A stretch of DNA of 64,000 bases from the NCBI RefSeq assembly GCF_902459465.1, contig NC_047065.1, positions 248,001 through 312,000 on the forward strand. Direction: 5' to 3'. Under the pieces are notes generated by a model, which saw nothing but the letters and a program-made list of their open reading frames with translations, did no database searches and had not been told where the DNA came from. This DNA comes from Asterias rubens. Taxonomy: Eukaryota > Echinodermata > Asteroidea > Forcipulatida > Asteriidae. Of this stretch, positions 1 to 13,200 are shown piece by piece. Position 1 is the first letter of the stretch, and every line of letters begins with the position of its first letter. The translations under genes were made by a program, and so were the position numbers.

Positions 1-912
1 CTCACAGTACTTTTGTAGATGAATGGAAAAGGTCAGGCGTCCATGACCCGGAAGCAATGTTGCTGACCCACCAATATGTACATGTACCTTCCCAGATTAA
101 CATCCTCACAGTACTTTTGTAGATGAATGGAAAAGGTCAGGCGTCCATGAGCGGGAAGCAATGTTGCTGACCCACCAATATGTACATGTACCTTCCCAGA
201 TTAACATCCTCACAGTACTTTTGTAGATGAATGGAAAAGGTCAGGCGTCCATGACCCGGAAGCAATGTTGCTGACCCACCAATATGTACATGTACCTTCC
301 CATATTAACATTCTCACAGTACTTTTGTAGATGAATGGAAAAGGTCAGGCGTCCATGACCCGGAAGCAATGTTGCTGACCCACCAGTATGTACATGTACC
401 TTCCCAGATTATCATCCTCACAGTACTTTTGTAGATGAATGGAAAAGGTCAGGCGTCCATGACCCGGAAGCAATGTTGCTGACCCACCAATATGCACATG
501 TACCTTCCCAGATTAACATCCTCACAGTACTTTTGTAGATGAATGGAAAAGGTCAGGCGTCCATGACCGGGAAGCAATGTTGCTGACCCACCAATATGCA
601 CATGTACCTTCCCAGATTAACATCCTCACAGTACTTTTGTAGATGAATGGAAAAGGTCAGGCGTCCATGACCGGGAAGCAATGTTGCTGACCCACCAATA
701 TGTACATGTACCTTCCCAGATTAACATCCTCACAGTACTTTTGTAGATGAATGGAAAAGGTCAGGCGTCCATGACCGGGAAGCAATGTTGCTGACCCACC
801 AATATGTACATGTACCTTCCCAGATTAACATTCTCACAGTACTTTTGTAGATGAATGGAAAAGGTCAGGCGTCCATGACCCGGAAGCAATGTTGCTGACC
901 CACCAATATGTT
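1..912. repeat. 104-bp tandem array, about 8.7 copies, cut by the window edge
   Basis: Units start at 1, 105, 209, 313, 417, 521, 625, 729 and 833 with CTCACAGTACTTTTGTAG. Copies differ at few sites, for example ACCCGG/AGCGGG/ACCGGG after GTCCATG. Each unit contains the palindrome TGTACATGTA. The array probably continues upstream. Confidence 0.97.
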
Positions 913-922
913 CTTCTTAATA

Positions 923-1066
923 AACACACAGTACTAAATTCATGTAACAGGCAGTTTGCACTTTCCTGGTTTTTACTAAAACACCTGTTTTAATCCCTAG
1001 CAAAATAAACAAACAGTACTAAATTCATGTAACAGGCAGTTTGCACTTTCCTGGTTTTTACTGACT
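923..1066. repeat. Two-copy direct repeat (86-bp spacing)
   Basis: CACAGTACTAAATTCATG and the following bases through GGTTTTTACT occur near 925 and 1011, just downstream of the 104-bp array and about 105 bp before the first ST3GAL exon. Confidence 0.8.
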
Positions 1067-1170
1067 TGGGGAAAAAATATTTTAAGCAGTTATTTGGACT
1101 TGTGATCTATTTACTCTCAACCTCAAACTGAAAAACAAACTATTTTGAATATGGATGATGTTATATGCAG

Positions 1171-1269
1171 TTGACATGGACGAGGTGTGGTACCAGTTTG
1201 ACCAACAGAACCTTCGCCCCATTCAGACTGGGAGGGGACCAGCCAAATGTCAACGCATTCTTTTAACAG
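1171..1269 (+). CDS. ST3GAL3: Candidate ST3GAL stem exon (most 5' in window)
   Basis: Opens after atatgcag and closes at ACAG|gtgaat. It encodes a hydrophilic segment beginning DMDEVWYQFDQQNLRPIQ. It ends with one base of a codon and the next candidate exon at 12829 supplies exactly the two missing bases, so the frame continues. It starts in phase 1, requiring another exon upstream. Support is splice consensus and phase only; stem regions are poorly conserved, so membership in this gene is likely but unproven. Confidence 0.6.
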
Positions 1270-4200
1270 GTGAATCTGCTGAACTTGTCTGCTCAAGAAC
1301 AAAATTTATCAACAAGTTAGCTTGCATTTTTAAGTTTTTTTTGTAAGTATCTAGAAGTAAGCCTTGAAAGACCATACTGGGATTTTTTTTTCTTCCTGTT
1401 ATAGCAAATTTTTATGAAGACCAAAAATGTAATTGTTCTCAACATGTGACATGATAAATTCTTGATGGTTATTTTTCTATTTCTTCAAACTGTATGGTCT
1501 TTCAAATTTGCATGCAAAATAAGTGAAAAGGAGCAGACTCAGATCTGCACTGCACGTGAATGACCCAGGCTGTTTTGGTTCAATATTTTAGTTTGAATGT
1601 GTACTTGAGAAATGCATGTTACTGCTCTTCATGCTAAATGAGATTATAAAACTTTGCTTACATTGTCTTAGTAACAAATTGGGGGAATGAACAAAGACAA
1701 ATTGACTGGAGCAGGATTTGAACTTTTGACCTCCAGATTGACATGCCAGCGCTTTACCAACTGAACCATTATTTGATGTTGTACCTTACGGTACTAGAGC
1801 ACCATCGAACCTTAAAGGTGCTACGCCAATTTGTTCCGCCAACAAAGAACTAAAAGTTACTTATTACATAGACCTATACGCCTATAGGCCTCTAGGCCTA
1901 TCCCTGCTGGCATCAAGTATACTTGATATAGATCTTCTATTAGTGCTTGTTCAACTCATTTTGATTCTTGTCTTATAAAATCAATTTTGGTCCAGAACCA
2001 TTTTTGAACTGCCGGCTAGCAGTCTTGTGAATATTTTCCCCTCAATATTGAGCTCTGTCTATAATAATGCAGAAATATACAGAGAAATAGAACGCTGTGC
2101 GGTCATTTCCTCTATTGTACATGTAGCTGTCCTTTGAAATGTTACATAGAAATGTTTGTTTCCTTCACTGAAGTGACCCTTTACCAGGAAATAATTGCAC
2201 AGTTTCATACATATGTTCAAATGCTTTTAAAGAACAGAAAGTTATTTGTGTCAATTTTTGCTCAGCAAAACATAAACAGGACACCAGTCACGTATGGTAC
2301 ACATGATATGTTTTTTTATCGACTGGTAAGCAAAATTGTTTGTGCTTGATTACTTTTTCTGCTAAGCTATGCTTAATAGCAGATTTCTGCTGACAAAAAA
2401 TCAGCTAATTCCAATCCTACAACATTGCAATCAAACCTGCACCACAGTACCAACATGGTGGGCACACAAATCCGATAAGGATGTAGAAATAATTTGTTTG
2501 TAAATATTGAACAGAGGCCTATACTTATAGTATATTTTCATCAACTTTCACTGACAAATGAGTCTTTGTAACCCCCCCCCCCATGTTGGCATTATACAGG
2601 ATTTTAGATAAAACAAATCATTAATTTTTTTTTCCCCTGGCTCGCTAGTATCTTGTTTCTGAGAGGGGTTCAATTGCATTGCTTATTTTCAGTGGCATTA
2701 TTGGGTTTTGATCCGTTTGATGTTCCTATCGGATTTCTCAATAGCTGAACAACTTCAACAGGGTTTCCAAGCTTAAGTGCTGCTCACATTTGAATAAAAA
2801 GTTCTGAGATTACCTTCTAAGGCAATGTTCTTTCTATTTAAAAAGAAAAGTCTCATTCTATAATTAAAGATAATATTTGTTTTTGCTGAAAATTTTATTT
2901 CCCCTTCTTTGCTGCATGTGTTGATTTAGAAAGATAACCAATGGTGTTTTGTTATAAATTGATTAAAAGAGGTTAAGCCTATAAGTTGCAGATGTTTGGC
3001 TAAAACAACAGCTTTTATTTCAACATATGTTTGGTGTTTTTACATGATGTGCAGCAGTGTACTTGGGGAAGGAGTTGAAAGGTGTTGGGGATGGGATTGA
3101 ATAATAACTTTCCTGACTTAATGTAGTTTCATCATACCAGGGAATGTTTTTATTGCTAAATACTCAGACAGAATACGCTGTTTGCATACTAAATGCTCAC
3201 ATATTGAGTTTATAAAATAATTATTTTTGAGTGGTAACTGACACAGTTTGTGTGGTATTTGTCCATGACCAGATGTTATACATAAGGATGTCATGTGCTG
3301 CAAAGTAATGTGTGACAAAAGAGAACAAAATGGGGCAGTATCTTTTAAACACTAAAGCAAGAGTTTCTAAGATGATTTGAACTCTGAAATGCATGAAATT
3401 GAACAAAAGTATTGGAAAGAAACAAGGGAGATGGACTTTAAACATTGGCAACTACATACTCTTAACTGGGCGGGTAGCCACAGAAAGCATTTAGGAGTTT
3501 GGATACACTGTCACTAAGTCAGTAAGGGTGTGCCCAATCGTGAACTTTAACATATATTTTTAGATTGATTATTTGATATTAAACTTGCAACTTCACTTTG
3601 TCAAGTTGTGGCCATCTTGCTTGTGTTATCTCTCAATCAAGTATGTAAAGCCAAACCGAGGCTGGAGGGGCAAAATAGACTGGTCCCCTTTGAGATTTGG
3701 TACTCATGATTGCATGTGCGCAAAGGAGACATGACCAAGATGGCCACAGCATAAATAGAGAAGTGATTTGTTGCATACAATTAGTTTTTAATTTTTGTTT
3801 CTTCTCATTGAAATGTTAGCATTTGGCATGATGACATTCCTTGTCTTGTTGACGCCATTCAAGTCATTTTATAGCTTTTAATGTTTCATTCACCCCCCTT
3901 GTGTTTGGGACTTTGTTTTCGCTGTAGGGAACCGTGATCATATATGTGTTGCAACTGAGCCAGAGAGCGAGCCGGATTCAGGTGAATCTTTGTGGTCAGT
4001 GTACGAGGTGTTGTTCTGGTGCTAGTCCCTAGGGCAGTGTTCCTTATCAAAGAACATCTTCTTCCAAAATGAAAGATGAACTTCCTGAGAGGTGTTGAAC
4101 CAATGAAGAAATCTTCTGTGGGAAACATAGTGGTAGCAAATTCAAAACCACAATACTCCTCAAAGGAAACAAATGTTTCTGATGCAAATGATTGCTGAAC

Positions 4201-7200
4201 TTTTTGCAATTCGGTAATGTACAAGCAGATCCGGTTGTATCTTTTGTGGGAGGGGGAATGAGGATAGGCAAAGGGAGGGCGGACTGATTGATTCTGGGCT
4301 GGGGAGGTTTAACTGTTTAAGGTCTAGTCACTAGAACCCACCTGGACTTGTGAGCATGTTGTACACTGTATGAGCATGACATTAGCATGACGGCGGCACC
4401 AGGCATGTGGCTTATTAGACAACTGCTAAGCATGACATTAGCATGACGGCGGCACCAGGCATGTGGCTTATTAGACAACTGCTAAGCATAGATACAAACT
4501 GCTTCTTATTAACCATTACACTATCTTCTAAATCCACCGTAATCCACTTGCTAGTTTATTTGCCTGAGTTTGGTGGATTTTACTTACCCACCCAACAACA
4601 ACCAGACACACCAATCTTGTTAGACCCTTCTTTCTGACGTCACATTGTAGCATTGCAGGTTGACTATTCAGACGTAGGAAACGTACGCAGAATGCCATCC
4701 AGCATTGCGTTTCATTGTACATGTTTGCACAGTTCTTGCAATGTGTGTGTCTAGCAAGCATGTGTAAGTACTTAAGAACCACTCTCAGGAATGGTGAGAG
4801 ATAAAATGGTGACGTCATCTGAGAAGAGTTCATCAGAGTCCATTGGTTTGGATGTTGGTCTAGGAAACAGAAAGTAATATATGCACACACAAAGCAAACT
4901 TGGGTCAGTTTATCAAAACCTCTTGGTGATGATGCTGGTCGATTCTGGTGGATTTAGGAAGGTTCCAACAATGCCTGCAGGTACTTGTGCAAAAGTTAAC
5001 ATTTTTCTAAAGGCGGGTGAGGGGGAGGGGCCTCCATCTCCTTCTCCCTCTTGATTATGCATGCTTCTCTTGATACATTTTAAGTTGTAGTCTGATAATA
5101 TTTTGTAATGCCTTTATCGTTGTTTCAAAAGGTCTTATATGAAATGATCATCCATTCATCTATCTATGGATACATTAATAATCATTACCTTGATCTGGAC
5201 ATTTCTTAAATACAATTGTTATGCTTTTAAAGAAAACAAGAACATTGTTATCTGAATAGAACACCATATGTATTGTTCTCAGATGACAGTCAGGTCGGCT
5301 CAGTGGTTTCATTCCCTGCCTTTCACCTCTCTGGACCCTTGTTTGAATCCTACCTCAGATCAGAGCCTTGCAATATGGATTGGGATTAACAGTCCCACCT
5401 CAGATCAGAGCCTTGCAATATGGATTGGGATTAACAGTCCCTACCTTGCAATATGGATTGGGATTAACAGTCCCACCTCAGATCACAGCCTTGCAATATG
5501 GATTGGGATTAACAGTCCCACCTCAGATCAGAGCCTTGCAATATGGATTGGGATTAACAGTCCCACCTCAGATCAGAGCCTTGCAATATGGATTGGGATT
5601 AACAGTCCCACCTCAGATCAGAGCCTTGCAATATGGATTGGGATTAACAGTCCCTACCTTGCAATATGGATTGGGATTAACAGTCCCACCTCAGATCAGA
5701 GCCTTGCAATATGGATTGGGATTAACAGTCCCTACCTTGCAATATGGATTGGGATTAACAGTCCCACCTCAGATCAGAGCCTTGCAATATGGATTGGGAT
5801 TAACAGTCCCACCTCAGATCAGAGCCTTGCAATATGGATTGGGATTAACAGTCCCTACCTTGCAATATGGATTGGGATTAACAGTCCCACCTCAGATCAG
5901 AGCCTTGCAATATGGATTGGGATTAACAGTCCCTACCTTGCAATATGGATTGGGATTAACAGTCCCACCTCAGATCAGAGCCTTGCAATATGGATTGGGA
6001 TTAACAGTCCCTACCTTGCAATATGGATTGGGATTAACAGTCCCACCTCAGATCACAGCCTTGCAATATGGATTGGGATTAACAGTCCCTACCTTGCAAT
6101 ATGGATTGGGATTAACAGTCCCTACCTTGCAATATGGATTGGGATTAACAGTCCCTACCTTGCAATATGGATTGGGATTAACAGTCCCACCTCAGATCAG
6201 AGCCTTGCAATATGGATTGGGATTAACAGTCCCTACCTTGCAATATGGATTGGGATTAACAGTCCCACCTCAGATCAGAGCCTTGCAATATGGATTGGGA
6301 TTAACAGTCCCTACCTTGCAATATGGATTGGGATTAACAGTCCCACCTCAGATCACAGCCTTGCAATATGGATTGGGATTAACAGTCCCTACCTTGCAAT
6401 ATGGATTGGGATTAACAGTCCCTACCTTGCAATATGGATTGGGATTAACAGTCCCTACCTTGCAATATGGATTGGGATTAACAGTCCCACCTCAGATCAG
6501 AGCCTTGCAATATGGATTGGGATTAACAGTCCCTACCTTGCAATATGGATTGGGATTAACAGTCCCACCTCAGATCAGAGCCTTGCAATATGGATTGGGA
6601 TTAACAGTCCCACCTCAGATCAGAGCCTTGCAATATGGATTGGGATTAACAGTCCCACCTCAGATCAGAGCCTTGCAATATGGATTGGGATTAACAGTCC
6701 CTACCTTGCAATATGGATTGGGATTAACAGTCCCACCTCAGATCAGAGCCTTGCAATATGGATTGGGTTTAACAGTCCCACCTCAGATCAGAGCCTTGCA
6801 ATATGGATTGGGATTAACAGTCCCTACCTTGCAATATGGATTGGGATTAACAGTCCCACCTCAGATCAGAGCCTTGCAATATGGATTGGGATTAACAGTC
6901 CCACCTCAGATCAGAGCCTTGCAATATGGATTGGGATTAACAGTCCCACCTCAGATCAGAGCCTTGCAATATGGATTGGGATTAACAGTCCCACCTCAGA
7001 TCAGAGCCTTGCAATATGGATTGGGATTAACAGTCCCTACCTTGCAATATGGATTGGGATTAACAGTCCCACCTCAGATCAGAGCCTTGCAATATGGATT
7101 GGGATTAACAGTCCCTACCTTGCAATATGGATTGGGATTAACAGTCCCTACCTTGCAATATGGATTGGGATTAACAGTCCCTACCTTGCAATATGGATTG

Positions 7201-10200
7201 GGATTAACAGTCCCTACCTTGCAATATGGATTGGGATTAACAGTCCCTACCTTGCAATATGGATTGGGACTAACAGTCCCTACCTTATTGCTTCGGTTTT
7301 CTCCATTTGGGTTTTTTCTCGCACATCTGAAACAGATCTGGTTTCCTTTGCATCCTATTATTGGTGCTAATTGTGCGGTTGGATGCATTTATAAAAAATA
7401 CAATAAATGTCCGTTCAGAAGCTTAGAAGTTTAAAGCGTGCGTTAACAACATTGCAAGTTTAAAGTGTGCGTTAACAATATGCTTCTGGGCTACATGATC
7501 ATACATACACATGTAGATAGACATAAAACCAGAAAAAAACATCTCACACTAATTTGCTGTTTCTTGTGTCCCAATAATAAAAGTAGAGGATTAAGACACC
7601 AGATTTAGCTGATAGGAAAGTAAGAAGAAATGAGTTTTGGTTCATTTACTGACTCATTGAAATTCACTCATACCATAAGGTCTAGGCTTCATTTTCTTCA
7701 CCCTTGTTTTATTTCATGAATTTATTTATTTTGCATGTGTCATATATGCATAGGTTGCAGTTGCATTAATAATTAATCCATTGAATGATTTAATGCTTAT
7801 TTGTAATGGTCAGGTACGTACAGCAATTGGAACATATCATTTAATTACAGCGGTGTAGATGTCTGAAGAATTTGGACTTGTCAAGTGCTGTGATTTTCTG
7901 GTTTGCTTCTTCAATCCGTCATTTTTCATTTAGTAAAATACAGATTGAGCCTGCGCTCATCACAGATGTGAGGCCATTACTATTTAAAACAAATATTTAT
8001 ACCATATAGGTCGGTAAGCCAAAATAAAGAAATATGGGCGTGCTTATTTTTGAAGATCAAAGCTCAATGTGGGAAAACAAAAAGCAAAAATCTCTCCACA
8101 GCCCTACCTCAATACCAACGTTGATTTGCAAAGTGGTTTACCCATGGTTGAACATACCACTTTCATTTATCTCTTCTCTTAGTAAAGATAATTCCTTTCC
8201 GGGTACTCTACCTGAGGGAAGGTGTTTTGTAGGGGGGGGGGGGTGGTTCTAAACATATGGGATCTAAATCTGTGTACTTAAACAGATTGCCAGATTGCTG
8301 TCATGAGTGGCCTGGATTCCACTAGAATGTTGACTTTCATGTAGGTGTTTAGCTTGGTCGTCTTAGGAGAGGTTGCCACTGATTTCTCTTCATGTAATAC
8401 AGACCTCTACTTTCTTCGTCATCTGAGCTTTATGGGCAAACGTCCACTAAGGATACTCCAGTATGCAGGCTTACCACGTTAACTCCGGAGGGGATAGTTG
8501 TGCAATTTGCATCGGGGATATTACATGTTTTTAATTCCGTCGCTTAATTTCCCTTCGGATTACGAGTCGCTTGAAGTCATGAAAAAGTCTGTGCATTCTG
8601 ATTTATATTTTATTATTTATATAAATGCATACAAATAGTGATTTGGGAAATATGATTAAATGTGGGACTGGGTGTAAGCTTTCCAAATAATAACTGCATT
8701 CCACTAGAATGTTGACTTTCATGTATTCTATTCGGTGGTAATTGTGATTTGATTTTTAACAGGCTTGATTTTTAGCCATGTATTCTGTACTTTAATAACT
8801 GCATTCGGTGGTAATTGTGATTTGATTTTTAACAGGCTTGATTTTTAGCCTTGTATTCTGTACTTTAATAACTGCATTCGGTGGTAATTGTGATTTGATT
8901 TTTAACAGGCTTGATTTTTAGCCATGTATTCTGTACTTTAATAACTGCATTCGGTGGTAATTGTGATTTGATTTTTAACAGGCTTGATTTTTAGCCATGT
9001 ATTCTGTACTTTAATAACTGCATTCGGTGGTAATTGTGATTTGTTTTTTAACAGGCTTGATTTTTAGCCATGATATTCTGAACTTTAAGTCTGATTTCCA
9101 ATGTTTTGGCCTTTGCAAAAAAGCTGAAAATTTATGATTAAATAACCTGAAATATCTGCACAATTTAAACATGTTGGATAGCCCTTGTAGTCAATCAAAC
9201 TACTAGGAGGCCACAAGGCTTGTAGCTCAAAATGTTTACCAGAATTCATTTTACAGGACTAGAATTAAAATGAGAAGAATAAACAAACACCACACAGTCT
9301 GACATACATTGAAAACAACATTAACGAGCATCAAGAGAAGTTTTTTTTCTCATTATGTACTTAATTGAAAGGTTTTCATCAGCATAAAAATTGTTATAAT
9401 AAATGGTATTATTATTATTCAAGCAAGTCTTGTTGTGAGTTTACTGGCATGATGCCAATATCACTGGTACACGTATTCCATTGTTAATTCCAAGCCCTGG
9501 ACTAACCTTAGGTGTTTTTAAACACTAAACGCACAGTAACTCAACACACAAATGATTGGGCTGCAATGTTGTAGATTAAAAGAATGGGTTTTGGGAGGGG
9601 GGGGGGCGGCGTTAACGGAAATTACACCAGGAAGTGTTCACATGCTGTTCAATATTTTAATGTAAATGTCGCTTTCTGAAAAGCAGAAACGCTATTTCCT
9701 GAAATGATTTATGTGAAATGATCAAGTCTTGTTAAAATTGATAGTGATTGCACAAGACAGCCAGTAGGTTTTGTTTTCATGGAGTTACTCGCTGAAACCA
9801 TATTCTGAAAAAGTTGATTAACAAGCAGCAATACAATTTAAAAACCGTACTAGTAATGTTTGTATTTGGCACAGAATCCCAAAAGAAATAGTTGCATTTT
9901 GTCTCTTACACAATTGCTTGTTGAGTTTATGTCAGAGGACATTTATTTCATCAACTTGTTAGTTGACATCATGATCTTAAGATCATTCTTGCAACTTTAA
10001 CCAATACCTGTTTCAAGTTAGTAATTAACTACCGGTGAACCTAATCAGACCAGTTATGGTTACGGCCCGGGAAATGCACAACTGGCCTTTCCGTGAGCGT
10101 GCAAGATTGGGGGGAGGGGGGGGGGGGTGGTCTAGTGGTTAACCGTCTGCCCTTTAATGCAGTTGGTCATGGATCCAAATAACATCCGATTTTTTTTAGT

Positions 10201-13200
10201 AACCTTTGAATTTGTTCTCACACTGAGTATTCTGACAAGCACAGTGTTCATGTATAGAGTGCAATTGTCATACACCAACATGGTTGGGTATGCGTAGTGG
10301 TATCTTTCCTTGCCTTTTCAAAATCTAAAACTAAAACTTCTTCCCTTTTCTTTTCTCCATTGGTTTATTTGCTAGTACAGAGAATAAGTTTGGGTTATTT
10401 GCTAGTACAGTGAATAAGTTTGGGTTATTTGCTAGTACAGTCAATAAGTTTGGGTTATTTGCTAGTACGGTCAATAAGTTTGGGTTATTTGCTAGTACGG
10501 TCAATAAGTTTGGGTTATTTGCTAGTACGGTCAATAAGTTTGGGTTATTTGCTAGTACGGTCAATAAGTTTGGGTTATTTGCTAGTACGGTCAATAAGTT
10601 TGGGTTATTTGCTAGTACGATGAATAAGTTTGGGTTATTTGCTAGTACGGTCAATAAGTTTGGGTTATTTGCTAGTACGGTCAATAAGTTTGGGTTATTT
10701 GCTAGTACGGTCAATAAGTTTGGGTTATTTGCTAGTACGGTCAATAAGTTTGGGTTATTTGCTAGTACGGTCAATAAGTTTGGGTTATTTGCTAGTACGG
10801 TCAATAAGTTTGGGTTATTTGCTAGTACGGTGAATAAGTTTGGGTTATTTGCTAGTACGGTCAATAAGTTTGGGTTATTTGCTAGTACGGTCAATAAGTT
10901 TGGGTTATTTGCTAGTACGGTCAATAAGTTTGGGTTATTTGCTAGTACGGTCAATAAGTTTGGGTTATTTGCTAGTACGGTCAATAAGTTTGGGTTATTT
11001 GCTAGTACGGTCAATAAGTTTGGGTTATTTGCTAGTACGGTTAGAGTATTTGCCAAGTTAGACATTCAACTTGATGAAACACTTGCATTTGTTGGTTTCA
11101 CCCGTCATTTCAAATATATTATGGTTGTGATGAAGCCAAGGACTCCCAGAAAAGGGAAACTAGAGTGGGTATTAAACCTGCAAACATTGACTAGAGTGGG
11201 TATTAAACCTGCAAACATTGACTAGAGTGGGTATTAAACCTGCAAACATTGACTAGAGTGGGTATTAAACCTGCAAACATTGACTAGAGTGGGTATTAAA
11301 CCTGCAAACATTGACTAGAGTGGGTATTAAACCTGCAAACACTGACTAGAGTGGGTATTAAACCTGCAAACATTGACTAGATTGGGTATTAAACCTGCAA
11401 ACATTGACTAGAGTGGGTATTAAACCTGCAAACATTGACTAGAGTGGGTATTAAACCTGCAAACATTGACTAGAGTGGGTATTCTGCAAACTCAGGATTA
11501 ATTTGTCTGCCCTCTATTTACATTTTTCAGAGACACAGACGTTATTTTCTTGAGATATCAATTGTATCATGCTCTGTGATCCACATCTCTAGCTGTATTT
11601 AACCAATAACTGCTTAAGCAGCTTTGTTAAACCCTGCATTTCTTTGTACCTAGTTCATGCTAAGCTAACAAAGCCCTTATTGTGCTTACTAGACATACAT
11701 AAGCTGCACTTAAAACCTTGACCTTAACCCACTGAGTTTGTTTACTTAGAAAAATAGCATTGTTTGTGTGGCAACAAAATACAACAAAGTGTAGTCCACA
11801 GCTACATTTATAAAAACAAAATCAAATTTCTTCCCTGTTCATCTCGATTCAAAATTCATCCCGATGCAAAAAAAGAGAACATTAATACATATTTCTCTAA
11901 AACTACATTACCTCTTATGGGGTCTTTTCTTAAAATGTTTTATAATATCGGCAGCTCTCCAGTGCTTCTTACGAAGTACATTTTTATGGTCATTAGTTTT
12001 TTTATATGTTAATAACCAACGTATCCTTTATTATAAATGTCAACCAACTGTTCCTCGAATAAGAATTAATTGGTTTCTTGTATCTCATAATGATCAGATT
12101 ATGCTTTTTTTATCACTATTAATGAGGGTCTAGCCTTGCAGCTGTCTGTATTAAATTATCAAAGTGCAGGTGCTCTTTCTTTGTTTGCATTATATTTTTT
12201 GGCCATTAACTTGTTATAGAAAACATCTAACGGATCATTACAAAAGTTCATCTTGATTGTTGATAACTCATGTATTATATGAGGTTTATTGTTTTTGGTT
12301 CCAAATAAAGTATGTTACTTACATATTGTTTAGTTGTGTTCATTTCTAACAAAGTAAGGGGTTTCCTCAGATTAGCAACCATGTCTTATGCTCAACTACC
12401 TTTGGTGCCATTTCTTGGTTGTCAAAGATGGTGCAGGCATTGTACGAGTTGGTTATAATGTCCTAACCACGCCTAACCACGCCTACAACACCCTGCTTTG
12501 ATGACAAAGAAAGGGTATAAAGGCAGTTGAGCATTGGACATTGGTTGCCAATCTGTTCTAGTATAAATTACAGAAATATTACGCTTTCAGACTTTTAAAC
12601 TTGTATGCGTTTTTGCATCCTTACTGCTCCTGCATAATGCCTTCATTCTTTTATTACAAACAACTTTAAACTGACAATCATTGTTTTATTTTCATTTATT
12701 TATTTTGATTTGTTCATGTTTGATTTAGTAACTTTAGGTATCCTGACTTTAATAACTGTTTTTCTCTGTCTTATTATTTGACTGTTTTCATGTGTAAGGT
12801 AATATTTATGGTCTGCTTCTTTTTGAAGGCCCAAACCGAGGGAATTTCGGCGGTGGTATCAAAGTAGGAGGCACTGTAGCCGTTCCAATAGATCGGTAAG
12901 TTTCACATTAATCTCCTTTGAGTGTTTGTGAATTGCAGTTCACATAGATTCATTAAAACAACTTTTGTGTGTGAGGATATTACTCCTTAATACTGGATAG
13001 CAGGAAGGCTCCCAAGTTGTTTACTTATCTTTGTGGGGTTTGTCATTCTGTGTGAGGATATTACTCCTTAATACTGGATAGTACTTGGGTTTGCTGCGTC
13101 TAAAATGGAGTGAAAATTTGCTGCCACCTTTCCTTTCAAAACTTATCTGTGTGCGTATTTTTGATCAAGGGAAACCCTTACAGTGAATTAGCAACCATCT

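Noticed and set aside
4528..4890. 120-codon minus-strand frame
   Set aside because: Inside the large ST3GAL intron, overlaps a tandem duplication edge, no splice support and no family resemblance.
5268..7370. 700-codon repetitive open frame (and the 688-codon frame beside it)
   Set aside because: Produced by 45- and 33-bp units without stops in two frames; no start context, splice partners or protein similarity. It is a minisatellite inside an ST3GAL intron.
10331..11225. Long decapeptide-repeat frames on both strands
   Set aside because: A 30-bp tandem unit open on both strands; simultaneous opposite-strand frames indicate DNA-level repetition, not protein.
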